From contig NC_008571.1 in assembly GCF_000060345.1 (NCBI RefSeq), forward strand, positions 2,790,001-2,854,000: a DNA stretch of 64,000 nucleotides, read 5' to 3'. The notes below the pieces were generated by a model. That model was not told where the DNA came from and ran no database searches. It saw only the letters and a program-made list of their open reading frames with translations. A program made the translations under genes and the position numbers. Source of the stretch: Christiangramia forsetii KT0803. GTDB taxonomy: Bacteria; Bacteroidota; Bacteroidia; Flavobacteriales; Flavobacteriaceae. Numbering within the stretch: position 1 is the first letter of the stretch; the number at the start of each line of letters is the position of its first letter. Shown here piece after piece: positions 45,732-55,047 of the stretch.

Positions 45732-47009
45732 TTACTTACTTAAAATCCCTTTTTTAAGGATCTGTCCAAATTCATACATATCTTCAAAAGAACAGTAAAA
45801 AGGTGCAGGAGCTAACCTTATCACATTTGGCTCGCGCCAATCTGTGATTACCCCCTGATCCATTAAATATCTGAAAAGCTCCTTTCCTTCTCCATGCAAA
45901 AATACTGAAAGCTGCGTACCGCGCTCATTTTGATCTGCAGGAGTGATGATTTCAAAAGAGCTATCTACTTCCTCATCAATTTCATGTAATACAAATTCCA
46001 GATAAGCTACGATCTTATTTCTTTTCTCTATTAATGCTGGCATTCCCACCTCATCAAACATCTCTAATGATGCTAAATATGGTGCCAATGCCAGAATAGG
46101 AGCATTGCTTATTTGCCAGGCATCTGCTGTTGGTTCCGGTTGAAATTCCGGTTCCATTAAAAATCTTCTTTCTTTATTATGACCCCACCAACCTTCAAAC
46201 CTTGGTATATCCTTCTTATTATGATATTTCTTATTTATAAAACAACCGGATGCATTTCCAGGGCCCGAATTCATGTACTTGTAGCTACACCAGGCAGCGA
46301 AATCTACATTCCACTCACTTAACTTTAATTCAATATTTCCTGCTCCGTGTGCAAGATCCCAACCTACAAAAGCTCCTATATCGTGTCCAGCTTTTGTAAT
46401 CGTTTCCATATCAAAAACCTGTCCCGTATAATAATTTACACCTCCTATTAAGACCAGGGCACACTCCTCTCCTACTTCCTCTATCTTTTTGAGTATATCT
46501 TCAGTTCTAAAGTTGTTCTCCCCCTCTCGCTTCATAATTTCAACAATAGCATCTGAAGGTTCGTAACCATGAAAACGTACCTGACTGGAAATCATATATT
46601 GATCACTTGGGAAAGCTTTTTCCTCACAAATAATTTTATAACGTTTACCTGAAGGTCTATAGAAAGAAACCATCAATAAATGAAGATTAACGGTAAGTGT
46701 GTTCATTACGGTAACTTCAGAAGGATTCGCACCTACTACCCTGGCTAATTTTTCTGAAAATCTTTCATGATAGTCCCACCAGGATTTTTCAGCATAAAAA
46801 TGTCCCTCTACGGCAAGTTCAGCCCAATCTTTCATCACCTCATCTACGTATTTTCGGGCTGTTTTAGGTTGAAGTCCCAGTGAATTCCCAACAAAGTAAA
46901 TTACATCTTTGCCATTTACTTTCGGAAAGATAAACTCATCCCTATATTTTGAGATCTTATCTTCATTGTCGAGCTTTTTGGCAAATTCCCTGGTATTTTC
47001 AAACTGCAT
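45732..47009 (-). CDS. kynU: Kynureninase
   Basis: KynU cleaves (3-hydroxy)kynurenine to (3-hydroxy)anthranilate and alanine, with PLP. The 425-residue protein shows the family segments YFVGNSLGLQPKTARKYV, NTLTVNLHLLMVSFY, GWDLAHGAGN and the PLP-lysine motif CSYKYMNSGPGN. It supplies the step after kmo (37183-38526). No other pathway gene is adjacent; the divergent neighbour is an O-methyltransferase. Confidence 0.96.
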   Translation of the reverse strand: MQFENTREFAKKLDNEDKISKYRDEFIFPKVNGKDVIYFVGNSLGLQPKTARKYVDEVMKDWAELAVEGHFYAEKSWWDYHERFSEKLARVVGANPSEVTVMNTLTVNLHLLMVSFYRPSGKRYKIICEEKAFPSDQYMISSQVRFHGYEPSDAIVEIMKREGENNFRTEDILKKIEEVGEECALVLIGGVNYYTGQVFDMETITKAGHDIGAFVGWDLAHGAGNIELKLSEWNVDFAAWCSYKYMNSGPGNASGCFINKKYHNKKDIPRFEGWWGHNKERRFLMEPEFQPEPTADAWQISNAPILALAPYLASLEMFDEVGMPALIEKRNKIVAYLEFVLHEIDEEVDSSFEIITPADQNERGTQLSVFLHGEGKELFRYLMDQGVITDWREPNVIRLAPAPFYCSFEDMYEFGQILKKGILSK

Positions 47010-47101
47010 ATTTATCTTTTTTTGTAAAAATACAATTTCGTTTTAAATGTCCCGGGGCTGCTACTCCGTATAAAATCTTTAATTTTATCAAAAATTTCAG
47101 A

Positions 47102-47743
47102 ATGCATTTTTTACCGGAAGATATAGACGATTATATTGTTGCTCATTCTCAAAAAGAACCAGATCTCTTAGCAAAACTGAACCGGGAAACCAATCAAAAA
47201 GTAATGCAACCCAGGATGCTGAGTGGGCATTATCAAGGTCGGGTCTTAAGTTTACTATCTAAAATGAAAATGCCAAAGAATATTCTGGAAATTGGTACTT
47301 ATACGGGCTATTCGGCCTTATGTCTTGCTGAAGGTTTAACAAAAGATGGTTCTTTGCATACTATAGACGTGAATGAAGAACTCTATGATCTTCAGAAGAA
47401 ATACTTTGATGCGTCTGATTATAAGAACCAAATCAAACAATACCTTGGGGATGCAACGAAGATAATCCCTGAAATTAACGCCAAATTTGATCTAGTTTTT
47501 ATTGATGCTGATAAACCCAATTATCCTAACTATTTTAAACTGATCATAGAAAAAATGAATCCCGGTGGAATCATATTATCCGATAATGTTCTATGGTCTG
47601 GAAAAGTTGTAAAAAATATACAGAAAGACGATGAATCTACCCAGGCCTTATTGGTGTATAACAAATTACTGGCGGAAGATGAACGAGTAGAAACGGTTAT
47701 ACTACCTATTAGAGATGGACTAACGTTGACCAGAGTTCTTTAA
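47102..47743 (+). CDS. O-methyltransferase (COMT-like, class I SAM)
   Basis: The start is the ATG at 47102 (MHFLPEDIDDYIVAHSQKE). The 213-residue protein has the SAM-binding LEIGTYTGYSALCLAEGL, HTIDVNEELYD and the metal-binding region FIDADKPNYPNY, NNVLWSG-like DNVLWSGKV. The substrate is likely a catechol or caffeoyl-CoA-like compound, given kynurenine catabolism nearby, but this is only a guess. It overlaps the end of the PAP2 gene by a few bases. Confidence 0.9.
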   Translation: MHFLPEDIDDYIVAHSQKEPDLLAKLNRETNQKVMQPRMLSGHYQGRVLSLLSKMKMPKNILEIGTYTGYSALCLAEGLTKDGSLHTIDVNEELYDLQKKYFDASDYKNQIKQYLGDATKIIPEINAKFDLVFIDADKPNYPNYFKLIIEKMNPGGIILSDNVLWSGKVVKNIQKDDESTQALLVYNKLLAEDERVETVILPIRDGLTLTRVL

Positions 47744-48297
47744 TAAAGTCTTCTTCCTGATCTTTGGTAAAGTCTGAAGAAAATAAATGCTATTATAATT
47801 CCCACAATCATACCTACAAGGATATCTCCAGGGTAATGTACTCCTACATAGATACGGCTCATCACAAATATTATTGGCCATATATAAGCCAGATATATCC
47901 AGCGAGTGCTTTGAGAAATTACAAGTACAATAAAAGTGGTGGCGGCAAATGAAGTAGATGAGTGACCGGAGAAAAAACTATAATTTGTTGGTTCCTGAAG
48001 AACACGTATCATCTCAATGAGTTCTGGAGTGTTATTTGGGCGAAGCCTTAGGGCAATTCCCTTTACCAGGTTTGTAAAACCCCAGGTTGTAAATACGGTG
48101 GCAAGCAAAAAAAGTGACGAAAATACAGCCTTCTTCCAATGAAATGCCAAAAAGAAAAATAAGAAAAACAACAGATAAAGAGGGATCCAATGTCTTGGAT
48201 TGGTCACGAAGATCCAAAATCCGTCATATCTTTCAATACCAAGACTGTTGAGATATACAAAGAGCTCCCTGTCCCATTCCTGAATTTGCTCCCACAT
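47740..48297 (-). CDS. PAP2-family membrane phosphatase
   Basis: The 185-residue protein has several membrane helices and the three PAP2 motifs: KGIALRLRPNN (K-x6-RP), FFSGHSSTSF (SGH) and SRIYVGVHYPGDI (SR-x5-H-x3-D). Members dephosphorylate phosphatidate, undecaprenyl pyrophosphate or lipid A. The substrate is unknown. It is 12 bases downstream of tatA. Confidence 0.92.
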   Translation of the reverse strand: MWEQIQEWDRELFVYLNSLGIERYDGFWIFVTNPRHWIPLYLLFFLFFFLAFHWKKAVFSSLFLLATVFTTWGFTNLVKGIALRLRPNNTPELIEMIRVLQEPTNYSFFSGHSSTSFAATTFIVLVISQSTRWIYLAYIWPIIFVMSRIYVGVHYPGDILVGMIVGIIIAFIFFRLYQRSGRRLY

Positions 48298-48309
48298 TCA
48301 AACTAAAAT

Positions 48310-48591
48310 TTAGGGCTTGCGTCTTACTGAACCGGTAATTTCATCGATATCTTCCTTAACCTTGTCTATTTCACCTCGTACATCCTTTGTGAAATCAGTA
48401 TTTATGCCTTGTTTATCGGCACTTTTCTGAATTTCACTTTTAATATCATTGGAGGCATTTTTAATAGATTTCATGCCTTTTCCTAATCCTCTGGCGATAT
48501 CCGGAATTTTATCAGCTCCAAATACCATTACCAGGATAAACATGATAAAGGCAATTTCAGCTCCACTAATAAATAAAGGTAACGTATGCAT
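48310..48591 (-). CDS. tatA: Twin-arginine translocase subunit TatA/TatB
   Basis: The 93-residue protein has an N-terminal membrane helix (AEIAFIMFILVMVFG), a hinge with the conserved FGADKIPDIARGLGKGM motif, and a long amphipathic and charged C-terminal part. TatA pores move folded proteins across the inner membrane. A tatC gene is not in the window. It is followed by the PAP2 gene on the same strand. Confidence 0.9.
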   Translation of the reverse strand: MHTLPLFISGAEIAFIMFILVMVFGADKIPDIARGLGKGMKSIKNASNDIKSEIQKSADKQGINTDFTKDVRGEIDKVKEDIDEITGSVRRKP

Positions 48592-48623
48592 AGTGCGACA
48601 AATATATATACAAATCTAAGCAT

Positions 48624-48652
48624 AAAAAAAGCCGACTCGTTAAAGTCGGCTT
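48624..48652 (-). terminator. Terminator after the M1 peptidase gene
   Basis: On the minus strand, AAGCCGACT pairs with AGTCGGCTT around a 6-base loop and is followed by TTTTTTTATG. Confidence 0.8.
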
Positions 48653-48673
48653 AAATATTCTAACTAATAAGTA

Positions 48674-50977
48674 CTAGTCCTGAGTAGAATCTTTGAATTC
48701 ATCAAATTCATTCTTGTTCTCATTCTTTGGCCAGCTATTATTATTTACATCAACATCTGCTGTTTCCAGATCTGGATCTATAGTAATACTTGTAATTTCT
48801 TTATTTGAAGGAATCACTTTACTTACCAGCTTATCATTTTTTCTCCAAATTTGAACTGGATAAGTGATCTTTTCTGAAGTACCATCAGCATAAGCAACCT
48901 CAACGATTAATGGCATTACCAATCCGCCTGGCTTTTCAAATACCACCTGGTAGAAATATTTTGGTGCCTTTAAGTTCTTTCTTTCTTCTTCAGTAAAATT
49001 ATCCATTACATAAGCCTGAAGTGTCTCAGAACTCTCTAATAAAGACTTATTCTTCATGTCTTCATTAAATTCTTCATCCTCTTCGGTGACTACATAAAGA
49101 GCCTTGGTTTCTTCAGGAGTAGTTCCATATCTCTCCAGCATTTCCTTCCCGGCCTTTGTTGGAGTATCTGTAACATAGTACTTATTTACTTCTTTAATTC
49201 CAATGTCTACATTATCTGTAGTATAGAACCAACCTCTCCAGAACCAGTCAAGATCTATACTTGAAGCATCTTCCATCGTACGGAAAAAGTCTTCAGGAGT
49301 AGGATGCTTAAACATCCATCTGTGAGAGTAGGTAGCGAAGGCATAATCAAAAAGCTCACGTCCCATTACAGTCTCACGAAGTATATTCAACGCAGTAGCA
49401 GGTTTTCCGTAGGCGTTATTTCCTAATTGGTGCACCTGTTCCGGGTTAGACATAATTGGAGAAATATAATCCTGGTTTCCTTTCATGTAAGGAACAATCT
49501 TACTTGCCTCTCCTCTTCTTGAAGGATATTTAGTCAATGGAGTAATAGCTTCAGGATATTCTTCTGCAAATTCCTGTTCTGCCATATACTGCACAAAGGT
49601 ATTAATACCTTCATCCATCCATCCCCATTGGCGTTCATCAGAATTGACGATCATCGGGAAAAAGTTATGACCAACTTCGTGAATAATCACACTTATCATC
49701 CCAAATTTAGTTCTATCACTATAGTTTCCTTCTTCATCAGGACGACCATAATTCCAGCAGATCATAGGATATTCCATACCCTGGTTTTTAGCATGTACCG
49801 AAACTGCTTTATGATAAGGATACTGGAACGTATGTGCTGAATAACTCTTTAATGTACTGGCAACAGATCTTGTTGACCACTGCTCCCATAATGGATTTCC
49901 TTCTTTTGGATAAACAGAAACCGCCATCACATCTTTACCCATTACATCTACAGCCATCATATCTAATATGAATTTTCTTGAAGTAGAGAATGCAAAGTCA
50001 CGAACCATATCAGCTTTGTAAGTCCATGTTTTGGTTTTGCTGGAAAAATCTTTTTCCGCTTTTTCTGCTTCTTCCTGGGTCACGATCATAACCGGCTTAT
50101 CATAGCTCTTTTTTGCCTGATCGTAACGCTTCATCATATCTTTAGAGTAAACATCTTTTCTATTCTGAAGTTCCCCTGTAGCCTCCATCACGTGATCTGC
50201 AGGTACAGTAATATTCACTTCATAATCTCCAAATGGAAGAGCGAATTCGCCATTACCCCAAAATTGATAATTCTGCCAACCTTCTACATCATTATAAACC
50301 GCCATTCTTGGAAAGAATTGAGCGATTACATATGCTTTATTCCCATCTTCAGGAAAAAATTCATATCCTGAACGTGCACGATTAGTTACGTGATTGTTCA
50401 CCTGGTAAGACCATTTAATATCAAAAGAATAGCTCTCTCCTGCTTTTAAAGGCTGAGGCATATCTATACGCATCATGGTTTGGTGAATTGTATATTTTAT
50501 AGAAGAACCATTTTTAGAAACCTCTTTAATATTGAAACCACCATCAAAGGCTTCCTGCATATAATTGGTTGCAAACCTGCTGGCAGTATTCACAGGACTC
50601 ATCCCATCACCATCTTTTTGAAGCGCAGGAGCATCCTTTTTTCGAATATTTTGATCTAACTGAACCCATAGATATTCTAGGTCCTGTGGAGAATTGTTAT
50701 GGTAGGTAATATTCTCTTCTCCTGTAATTATTGAATTTTCATCGTCCAGAACAATGTCCATTTTATAATCGGCTTCATTCTGGTAGTACTCTGGTCCCGG
50801 AGCACCAGATGCAGTACGATATTGATTAGGAGTGGCAAGTTCCTGGTACATCTGCCTGAATTTGTTCTGATTTGTGTGTCCCTCCTGTCGTGGTTCCTTT
50901 TGTTCAGTGTCCTGTGCGGATACACCTGCGAAAACAAATATTAAAAACACGGAGCATAACATGTTTAATCTCTTCAT
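48674..50977 (-). CDS. M1-family metallopeptidase
   Basis: The 767-residue exported protein (signal peptide ...FVFAGVSAQ) has the M1 catalytic motif HEVGH (H433) followed after 18 residues by the third zinc ligand in WMDEGINTF. The aminopeptidase-like N-terminal domain and the long C-terminal domain are present. It acts in the periplasm or at the surface on peptides. It is two-gene clustered with the DUF6702 gene upstream. Confidence 0.93.
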   Translation of the reverse strand: MKRLNMLCSVFLIFVFAGVSAQDTEQKEPRQEGHTNQNKFRQMYQELATPNQYRTASGAPGPEYYQNEADYKMDIVLDDENSIITGEENITYHNNSPQDLEYLWVQLDQNIRKKDAPALQKDGDGMSPVNTASRFATNYMQEAFDGGFNIKEVSKNGSSIKYTIHQTMMRIDMPQPLKAGESYSFDIKWSYQVNNHVTNRARSGYEFFPEDGNKAYVIAQFFPRMAVYNDVEGWQNYQFWGNGEFALPFGDYEVNITVPADHVMEATGELQNRKDVYSKDMMKRYDQAKKSYDKPVMIVTQEEAEKAEKDFSSKTKTWTYKADMVRDFAFSTSRKFILDMMAVDVMGKDVMAVSVYPKEGNPLWEQWSTRSVASTLKSYSAHTFQYPYHKAVSVHAKNQGMEYPMICWNYGRPDEEGNYSDRTKFGMISVIIHEVGHNFFPMIVNSDERQWGWMDEGINTFVQYMAEQEFAEEYPEAITPLTKYPSRRGEASKIVPYMKGNQDYISPIMSNPEQVHQLGNNAYGKPATALNILRETVMGRELFDYAFATYSHRWMFKHPTPEDFFRTMEDASSIDLDWFWRGWFYTTDNVDIGIKEVNKYYVTDTPTKAGKEMLERYGTTPEETKALYVVTEEDEEFNEDMKNKSLLESSETLQAYVMDNFTEEERKNLKAPKYFYQVVFEKPGGLVMPLIVEVAYADGTSEKITYPVQIWRKNDKLVSKVIPSNKEITSITIDPDLETADVDVNNNSWPKNENKNEFDEFKDSTQD

Positions 50978-51040
50978 TTACTTTGTTTTAATTTAAGGTT
51001 GCTAAAAATAAGTATTTTTAATTCCATAGGGAAAAGCTTT

Positions 51041-51541
51041 CTAAAAAATAACGGTGTTACTAGCCTTTGCTTTAGTAAGCAACATACTTTCTATCGTTTC
51101 CCCCTTTTTTACATGGGTAATATTTTTTTGAGCATCAAAAAGATCGGTTAGAATAAGATTCTCCACTTTCACTTTTCTGAAGCTTTCCATATTTTTTGAC
51201 TCTATAAAAAGTACAATTTGATCGGCATCAAATTTACTTCCAAGAAGTTTTAGGTTTAGAAGCTTTTCATCTACAGTGACTTTCAGTTTCTTTTTTAGAT
51301 ACTTTTCCATAATATCCTGGTTTTCTTCGAGATCTTCTTTGTAAGATAAACTAATATCCTTTTGATATCTCTTACTAAGAACATCTTCAAAATCGTCAAT
51401 AAAAACTCTGGAAATTATTTGAAGACTTTTTTTGTCTTTATTGTACTCTATCTCGGTAACACTCAGGTAAGTCTCATGTGTATTTGAAACAAAAGAAGAT
51501 AAAAATATAAGCGCAAAGAAAAGAACAAACGTCTTTTTCAT
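51041..51541 (-). CDS. DUF6702-like secreted protein
   Basis: The 166-residue protein has a signal peptide (MKKTFVLFFALIFLSSFVSN) and a repeated strand pattern (HETYLSVTEIEYNKDKKSLQIISRVFIDDFEDVL). It is familiar as the neighbour of the M1 peptidase in Flavobacteriaceae, from memory, and is 63 bases upstream of it in the same direction. Its function is unknown. The first gene of the M1 unit. Confidence 0.78.
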   Translation of the reverse strand: MKKTFVLFFALIFLSSFVSNTHETYLSVTEIEYNKDKKSLQIISRVFIDDFEDVLSKRYQKDISLSYKEDLEENQDIMEKYLKKKLKVTVDEKLLNLKLLGSKFDADQIVLFIESKNMESFRKVKVENLILTDLFDAQKNITHVKKGETIESMLLTKAKASNTVIF

Positions 51542-51647
51542 ATTGTTTTTTTAGTATTTCATTAACAAATACCAAACCAAAAAATAATTTAGGTACTGAT
51601 AATCCTTAGACTTAAGAAAGTCTCAAAGGTTTAACTTGATTTTGAAG

Positions 51648-52469
51648 TTATCCTGGAATTTGTCTTATAGCATTTAAAGCAGATCCCCGCCTTTCTCTAA
51701 AATCTTCAATTTTAGTTTGAAAATACTCAATTAGAACAAAAGCATTGTTATTAATAACTAGGCGTTTAAATCTGGAATCTTCAGTACAAAAATAAACAAA
51801 GTTGCATATCTCATTCTCTTCCAAATCCAGGTCTTCCCTAAAGAATTCGTGTCCTACTATTTGAATACTCTTATTTGCCAGTTCTTTCGGAGAATACTGT
51901 TTAGGCTTTTCTGAATTTTCAGAAAGTTTGTCTATCACAGCGCCCGCGACCTTATTTATATTAATACCCCCAACAGGATTCGGCTTCCCATAAGGATTTA
52001 GTTTTTTATCTTTTTCAATAAACATATTGAGTTCATTCTGCAACCTGTTTTTGGTCTCGACACTTGTTACAGAAATCTTATTAAGGTCACTTGCTAAATA
52101 ACCCGTAAGTTTAATATCATCTATCACAACCTCTGCAAGCTCATTCATTCTATTCTGAAGATCGATAATAAAAGCTTTTGACTCGATCATTTCTTTTGTT
52201 ACAACAATAGTCTTATTCTCAAATTGAACCGACGATACATAAAGGCTATCCTTCTCATTTGCCTGAATTTGAAAATTTCCATATTCATCAGTAACCGCAC
52301 CCTTTTCCAGAGTAAGGTTGATTATATGTATTTTTTCAATATCAGAGCTATTTGCTTTAACTTTTCCCCTAAGATTCGAGGATTCCTGAGCGTAGAAACT
52401 AAAGCTACACAGAAACATGAAGCTCATGATACTGACTATTATTAATTTATTACCAATGTGTAATTTCAA
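51648..52469 (-). CDS. Carboxypeptidase-regulatory-like secreted protein, paralogue 1
   Basis: The 273-residue protein has a signal peptide (...SFSFYAQE), an N-terminal beta-sandwich with LRGKVKANSSDIEKIHIINL and TDEYGNFQI (the CarboxypepD_reg-like motif), the phrase SVQFENK, and IDDIKLTGYLASDLNKI. The C-terminal half is mostly helical and ends in an acidic region. The same layout occurs in the next two genes. It has no TonB barrel. It is likely periplasmic or surface-attached; function unknown. Confidence 0.8.
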   Translation of the reverse strand: MKLHIGNKLIIVSIMSFMFLCSFSFYAQESSNLRGKVKANSSDIEKIHIINLTLEKGAVTDEYGNFQIQANEKDSLYVSSVQFENKTIVVTKEMIESKAFIIDLQNRMNELAEVVIDDIKLTGYLASDLNKISVTSVETKNRLQNELNMFIEKDKKLNPYGKPNPVGGININKVAGAVIDKLSENSEKPKQYSPKELANKSIQIVGHEFFREDLDLEENEICNFVYFCTEDSRFKRLVINNNAFVLIEYFQTKIEDFRERRGSALNAIRQIPG

Positions 52470-52546
52470 ATTTTTTAATTTTAATGATCCTATTTGTTTA
52501 ATATTGATTTTTATATATACCCGTTTTCTGTCCTAAAAGCTCTTTC

Positions 52547-52582
52547 GTCACCCTGTCCCGATAGTTATCGGGACAGGGTGAC
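52547..52582. repeat. Perfect 36-bp palindromic repeat
   Basis: A 17-bp perfect inverted repeat (GTCACCCTGTCCCGATA with TATCGGGACAGGGTGAC) with a 2-base loop lies in the gap between paralogues 1 and 2. The CCCGATA-TATCGGG core is known from flavobacterial intergenic repeats (from memory). No T-run follows, so it is not a standard terminator. Confidence 0.75.
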
Positions 52583-52643
52583 GCCATTTTTAAGTTTAGG
52601 ATGCTTTACCGGCAAACAATTTGATTTCACAAAAAAAGCGATT

Positions 52644-53417
52644 TTAATCCAGTTCTCGCAATTCTTTAAAAGAATCTACTTTAGTATTAAAAAACTCAAT
52701 CATTTTCAATAAACTTTCGGCATCTACAAGTTCTTTGTATTTGGGATCATCTGCGCAATAGAATAGAAAATTGATAATTTCCTGTTCGTTTATATCCAAC
52801 TGTGAAACAAAGAAACTTTTTCCTACAAGATTCAGGCCTTTATTAACCAAAATCGAAATTTGATTATTTTTCTCTGCTTTTTCCAAACGCTCAGCAGTTC
52901 CATTCAATCTGTTTATAACCGAAACTAACGGACCTCCACTGGTGGCAGATTGTATTGCCAGCTCCAAACTAGTTCTTCTTGGTTTAGGAAAAGGCATCCC
53001 AAGTTTTTCATAGATTGATTTTGGCATTCTTGTCACATCTTCTGAAAGCACTCCGGAAAGCCTAATATCATCTAATTGAACCTCATCCAGTTCATTAAAT
53101 TTATCTATCAGTCTCACTTTTATGGGAGTTTCAAAATTAGCATCCCTAACAATGAACTGCTTATTTTCAAATTGAATGGAAGAAAAGAAAATAGTATCTC
53201 CCGTTCTGGCTGGAATTAAAAATTTACCATTTACATCTGTAGTGGTGCCTGTTTCAGCATTCAGATTAATAACATGAACCCCGGAAGAATTTTGAATACT
53301 ATCCACTATAATTTGTCCTTTTAACACCTGTCTTTCCTGTGCTTCAGAATGTTGAAAAAACAGAAGCAAAATGAAGAGAAAGAAGGGAACGTACAAATTA
53401 GTTTTCGGCGGCGTCAT
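52644..53417 (-). CDS. Carboxypeptidase-regulatory-like secreted protein, paralogue 2
   Basis: The 257-residue protein has a signal peptide (MTPPKTNLYVPFFLFILLLFFQHSEAQ) and the same layout as its neighbours: LKGQIIVDSIQNSSGVHVINL, VNGKFLIPARTGDT, SIQFENKQF, the DDIRLSGVLSEDVTR segment and a C-terminal helical domain with NFLFYCADDPKYKELV. Its start overlaps paralogue 3 by 20 bases, so 2 and 3 are co-translated. The function is unknown; secretion and surface roles are inferred. Confidence 0.8.
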   Translation of the reverse strand: MTPPKTNLYVPFFLFILLLFFQHSEAQERQVLKGQIIVDSIQNSSGVHVINLNAETGTTTDVNGKFLIPARTGDTIFFSSIQFENKQFIVRDANFETPIKVRLIDKFNELDEVQLDDIRLSGVLSEDVTRMPKSIYEKLGMPFPKPRRTSLELAIQSATSGGPLVSVINRLNGTAERLEKAEKNNQISILVNKGLNLVGKSFFVSQLDINEQEIINFLFYCADDPKYKELVDAESLLKMIEFFNTKVDSFKELRELD

Positions 53418-54225
53418 TAAGTTGTCTTAGATTGATGAAGTCTTTTGTTTTACTTTTATAATATTCGATTAGTTTTAGCCTGTCCTTAGATTCAAGGATC
53501 GCCTCAAAATCAGGCTCTCTGGCCACATAATACACAAAATTTTCAATTTCAGTTTCAGGTATTTTCAGTTCGATTACAAAAAGATTCTTACCCAAAACAT
53601 CGATACCATGTTGCACTCTTAGCTGAAGTTTATCCTGTTTGTCCAGTTTCTTCAAATATTTAGTCCTGCCATTAATATCATTCATTATCACATCTAAAGA
53701 AACACCTCCTAATAAAACCCCAATATATTGCCACCTGCTTGTAATATTTTCGTTTGCGGTGTAAAGTCGCCTTTGGGTCTGACTCAATTGTTTTTTGGGA
53801 TAAGGAATGCCATACTTTTCACGATCAAAATATTTGATTTTGGAAAGATCTGAATCAAGATAACCACTCAGTTTCAGATCACTAATCTGAACTTCGTCCA
53901 GTTCGTTTCTTGCTGGAAATAATTTCACTACAATTCTACCCGAATCAACATCTGTTTGAGATATTACTATTTCCCTATTTTCAAATTGAACTGAAGAAAA
54001 TAAAAGACGGTCCCCGGTTTCCGCATAAATTTTGAACGTACCGGAATTATCACTAGTAGTTCCTTTTTCTAAATTTAGATTAACAACATGAATATTGGCT
54101 GGAGAAATAGTATCAACAATAATTTGTCCCTCCAGAAGTGCAACTTCCTGGGAGAACAATTCAAAATCTGCAAATAATAGCAGCATAAAAAAAGGTAGAT
54201 ACCTAAATTTAATTTTCCGGATCAA
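53398..54225 (-). CDS. Carboxypeptidase-regulatory-like secreted protein, paralogue 3
   Basis: The 275-residue protein has a signal peptide (...FADFELFSQE), LEGQIIVDTISPANIHVVNL, SDNSGTFKIYAE, SVQFENREI and ISDLKLSGYLDSDLSKI. The C-terminal region holds a basic KKQLSQTQRRL segment and an acidic tail. It is the first gene of the tandem trio, with a divergent pepE gene upstream. The three share the order of motifs, which argues for duplication. Confidence 0.8.
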   Translation of the reverse strand: MIRKIKFRYLPFFMLLLFADFELFSQEVALLEGQIIVDTISPANIHVVNLNLEKGTTSDNSGTFKIYAETGDRLLFSSVQFENREIVISQTDVDSGRIVVKLFPARNELDEVQISDLKLSGYLDSDLSKIKYFDREKYGIPYPKKQLSQTQRRLYTANENITSRWQYIGVLLGGVSLDVIMNDINGRTKYLKKLDKQDKLQLRVQHGIDVLGKNLFVIELKIPETEIENFVYYVAREPDFEAILESKDRLKLIEYYKSKTKDFINLRQLNDAAEN

Positions 54226-54299
54226 GACGAATTGGTTAGTATTCGTAATATTTTAATAACGCAGCAATTTCAGTTTTCGCCTTTATTAAGCGGTAAACT

Positions 54300-54329
54300 T
54301 TTGTTAATGCTCGCATTTCTATAAATTTA
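54300..54329 (+). promoter_or_regulatory. Predicted promoter of pepE-glsA
   Basis: TTTG at 54300-54303 and TAAATTTA at 54322-54329 are 18 bases apart, close to the Bacteroidota -33/-7 pattern. The last base deviates. Confidence 0.4.
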
Positions 54330-54338
54330 CCCTAAAAA

Positions 54339-55046
54339 ATGATGAACGCCATACTTGCAAGCACCTCGACATTACATAATCAGGATTATCTTGAATACTT
54401 AATTCCTCACCTGCCAGGATTATATAAAAATGCAAAGGAGGTTCTTTTTATTCCTTACGCAAGACCCGAAGGAATTTCTCATGAAGAATACACAGAGAAG
54501 GCTGCGGAAGCTTTTTCAGAAGCCGGTATTAAAATTAAGGGTATTCATGAATTTGAAAATCCGGTAACAGCAATAAAAGAAGCTGATGGTATTTTTACCG
54601 GAGGCGGCAATACCTTTTTACTCGTTTCAAAATTGTACAGAAATAAGGTAATGAATGTGATTAAAGAAGTTGTAAAAAACGGGACTCCTTATATGGGCAC
54701 CAGCGCAGGAACAAATATTGGAGGTTTAAGTATGCAAACAACCAATGATATGCCTATTGTTTATCCTCCTTCCTTTCAGACGCTAAGCTTAGTTCCGTTT
54801 AATATTAATCCGCATTATCTGGATCCCAATCCAAATTCAGAACACAAAGGTGAAACCAGGGAAACAAGAATAAAAGAATTTCACGGGCTAAATTCCCAGC
54901 CCGTTGTAGGTCTGCGAGAAGGGAGTTGGCTGGAGTTGAGGGATAATAAAGTTACGTTAAAAGGAGAGCTGCAAGCAAGAGTTTTCGAAAAGGATAAATT
55001 ACCTTTCGAAGTAGAGACAGGAACAGATTTAACCGATTTGAATTAA
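54339..55046 (+). CDS. pepE: Dipeptidase E (peptidase S51)
   Basis: PepE cleaves aspartyl dipeptides with a Ser-His-Glu triad. The 235-residue protein carries the conserved GIFTGGGNTFLLVS, the nucleophile region YMGTSAGTNIGG with its serine, and LVPFNINPHYLDPN. An ATG three bases later is also possible. It is followed 1 base later by glsA, so the two form an operon. Confidence 0.92.
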   Translation: MMNAILASTSTLHNQDYLEYLIPHLPGLYKNAKEVLFIPYARPEGISHEEYTEKAAEAFSEAGIKIKGIHEFENPVTAIKEADGIFTGGGNTFLLVSKLYRNKVMNVIKEVVKNGTPYMGTSAGTNIGGLSMQTTNDMPIVYPPSFQTLSLVPFNINPHYLDPNPNSEHKGETRETRIKEFHGLNSQPVVGLREGSWLELRDNKVTLKGELQARVFEKDKLPFEVETGTDLTDLN

Positions 55047-55047
55047 T

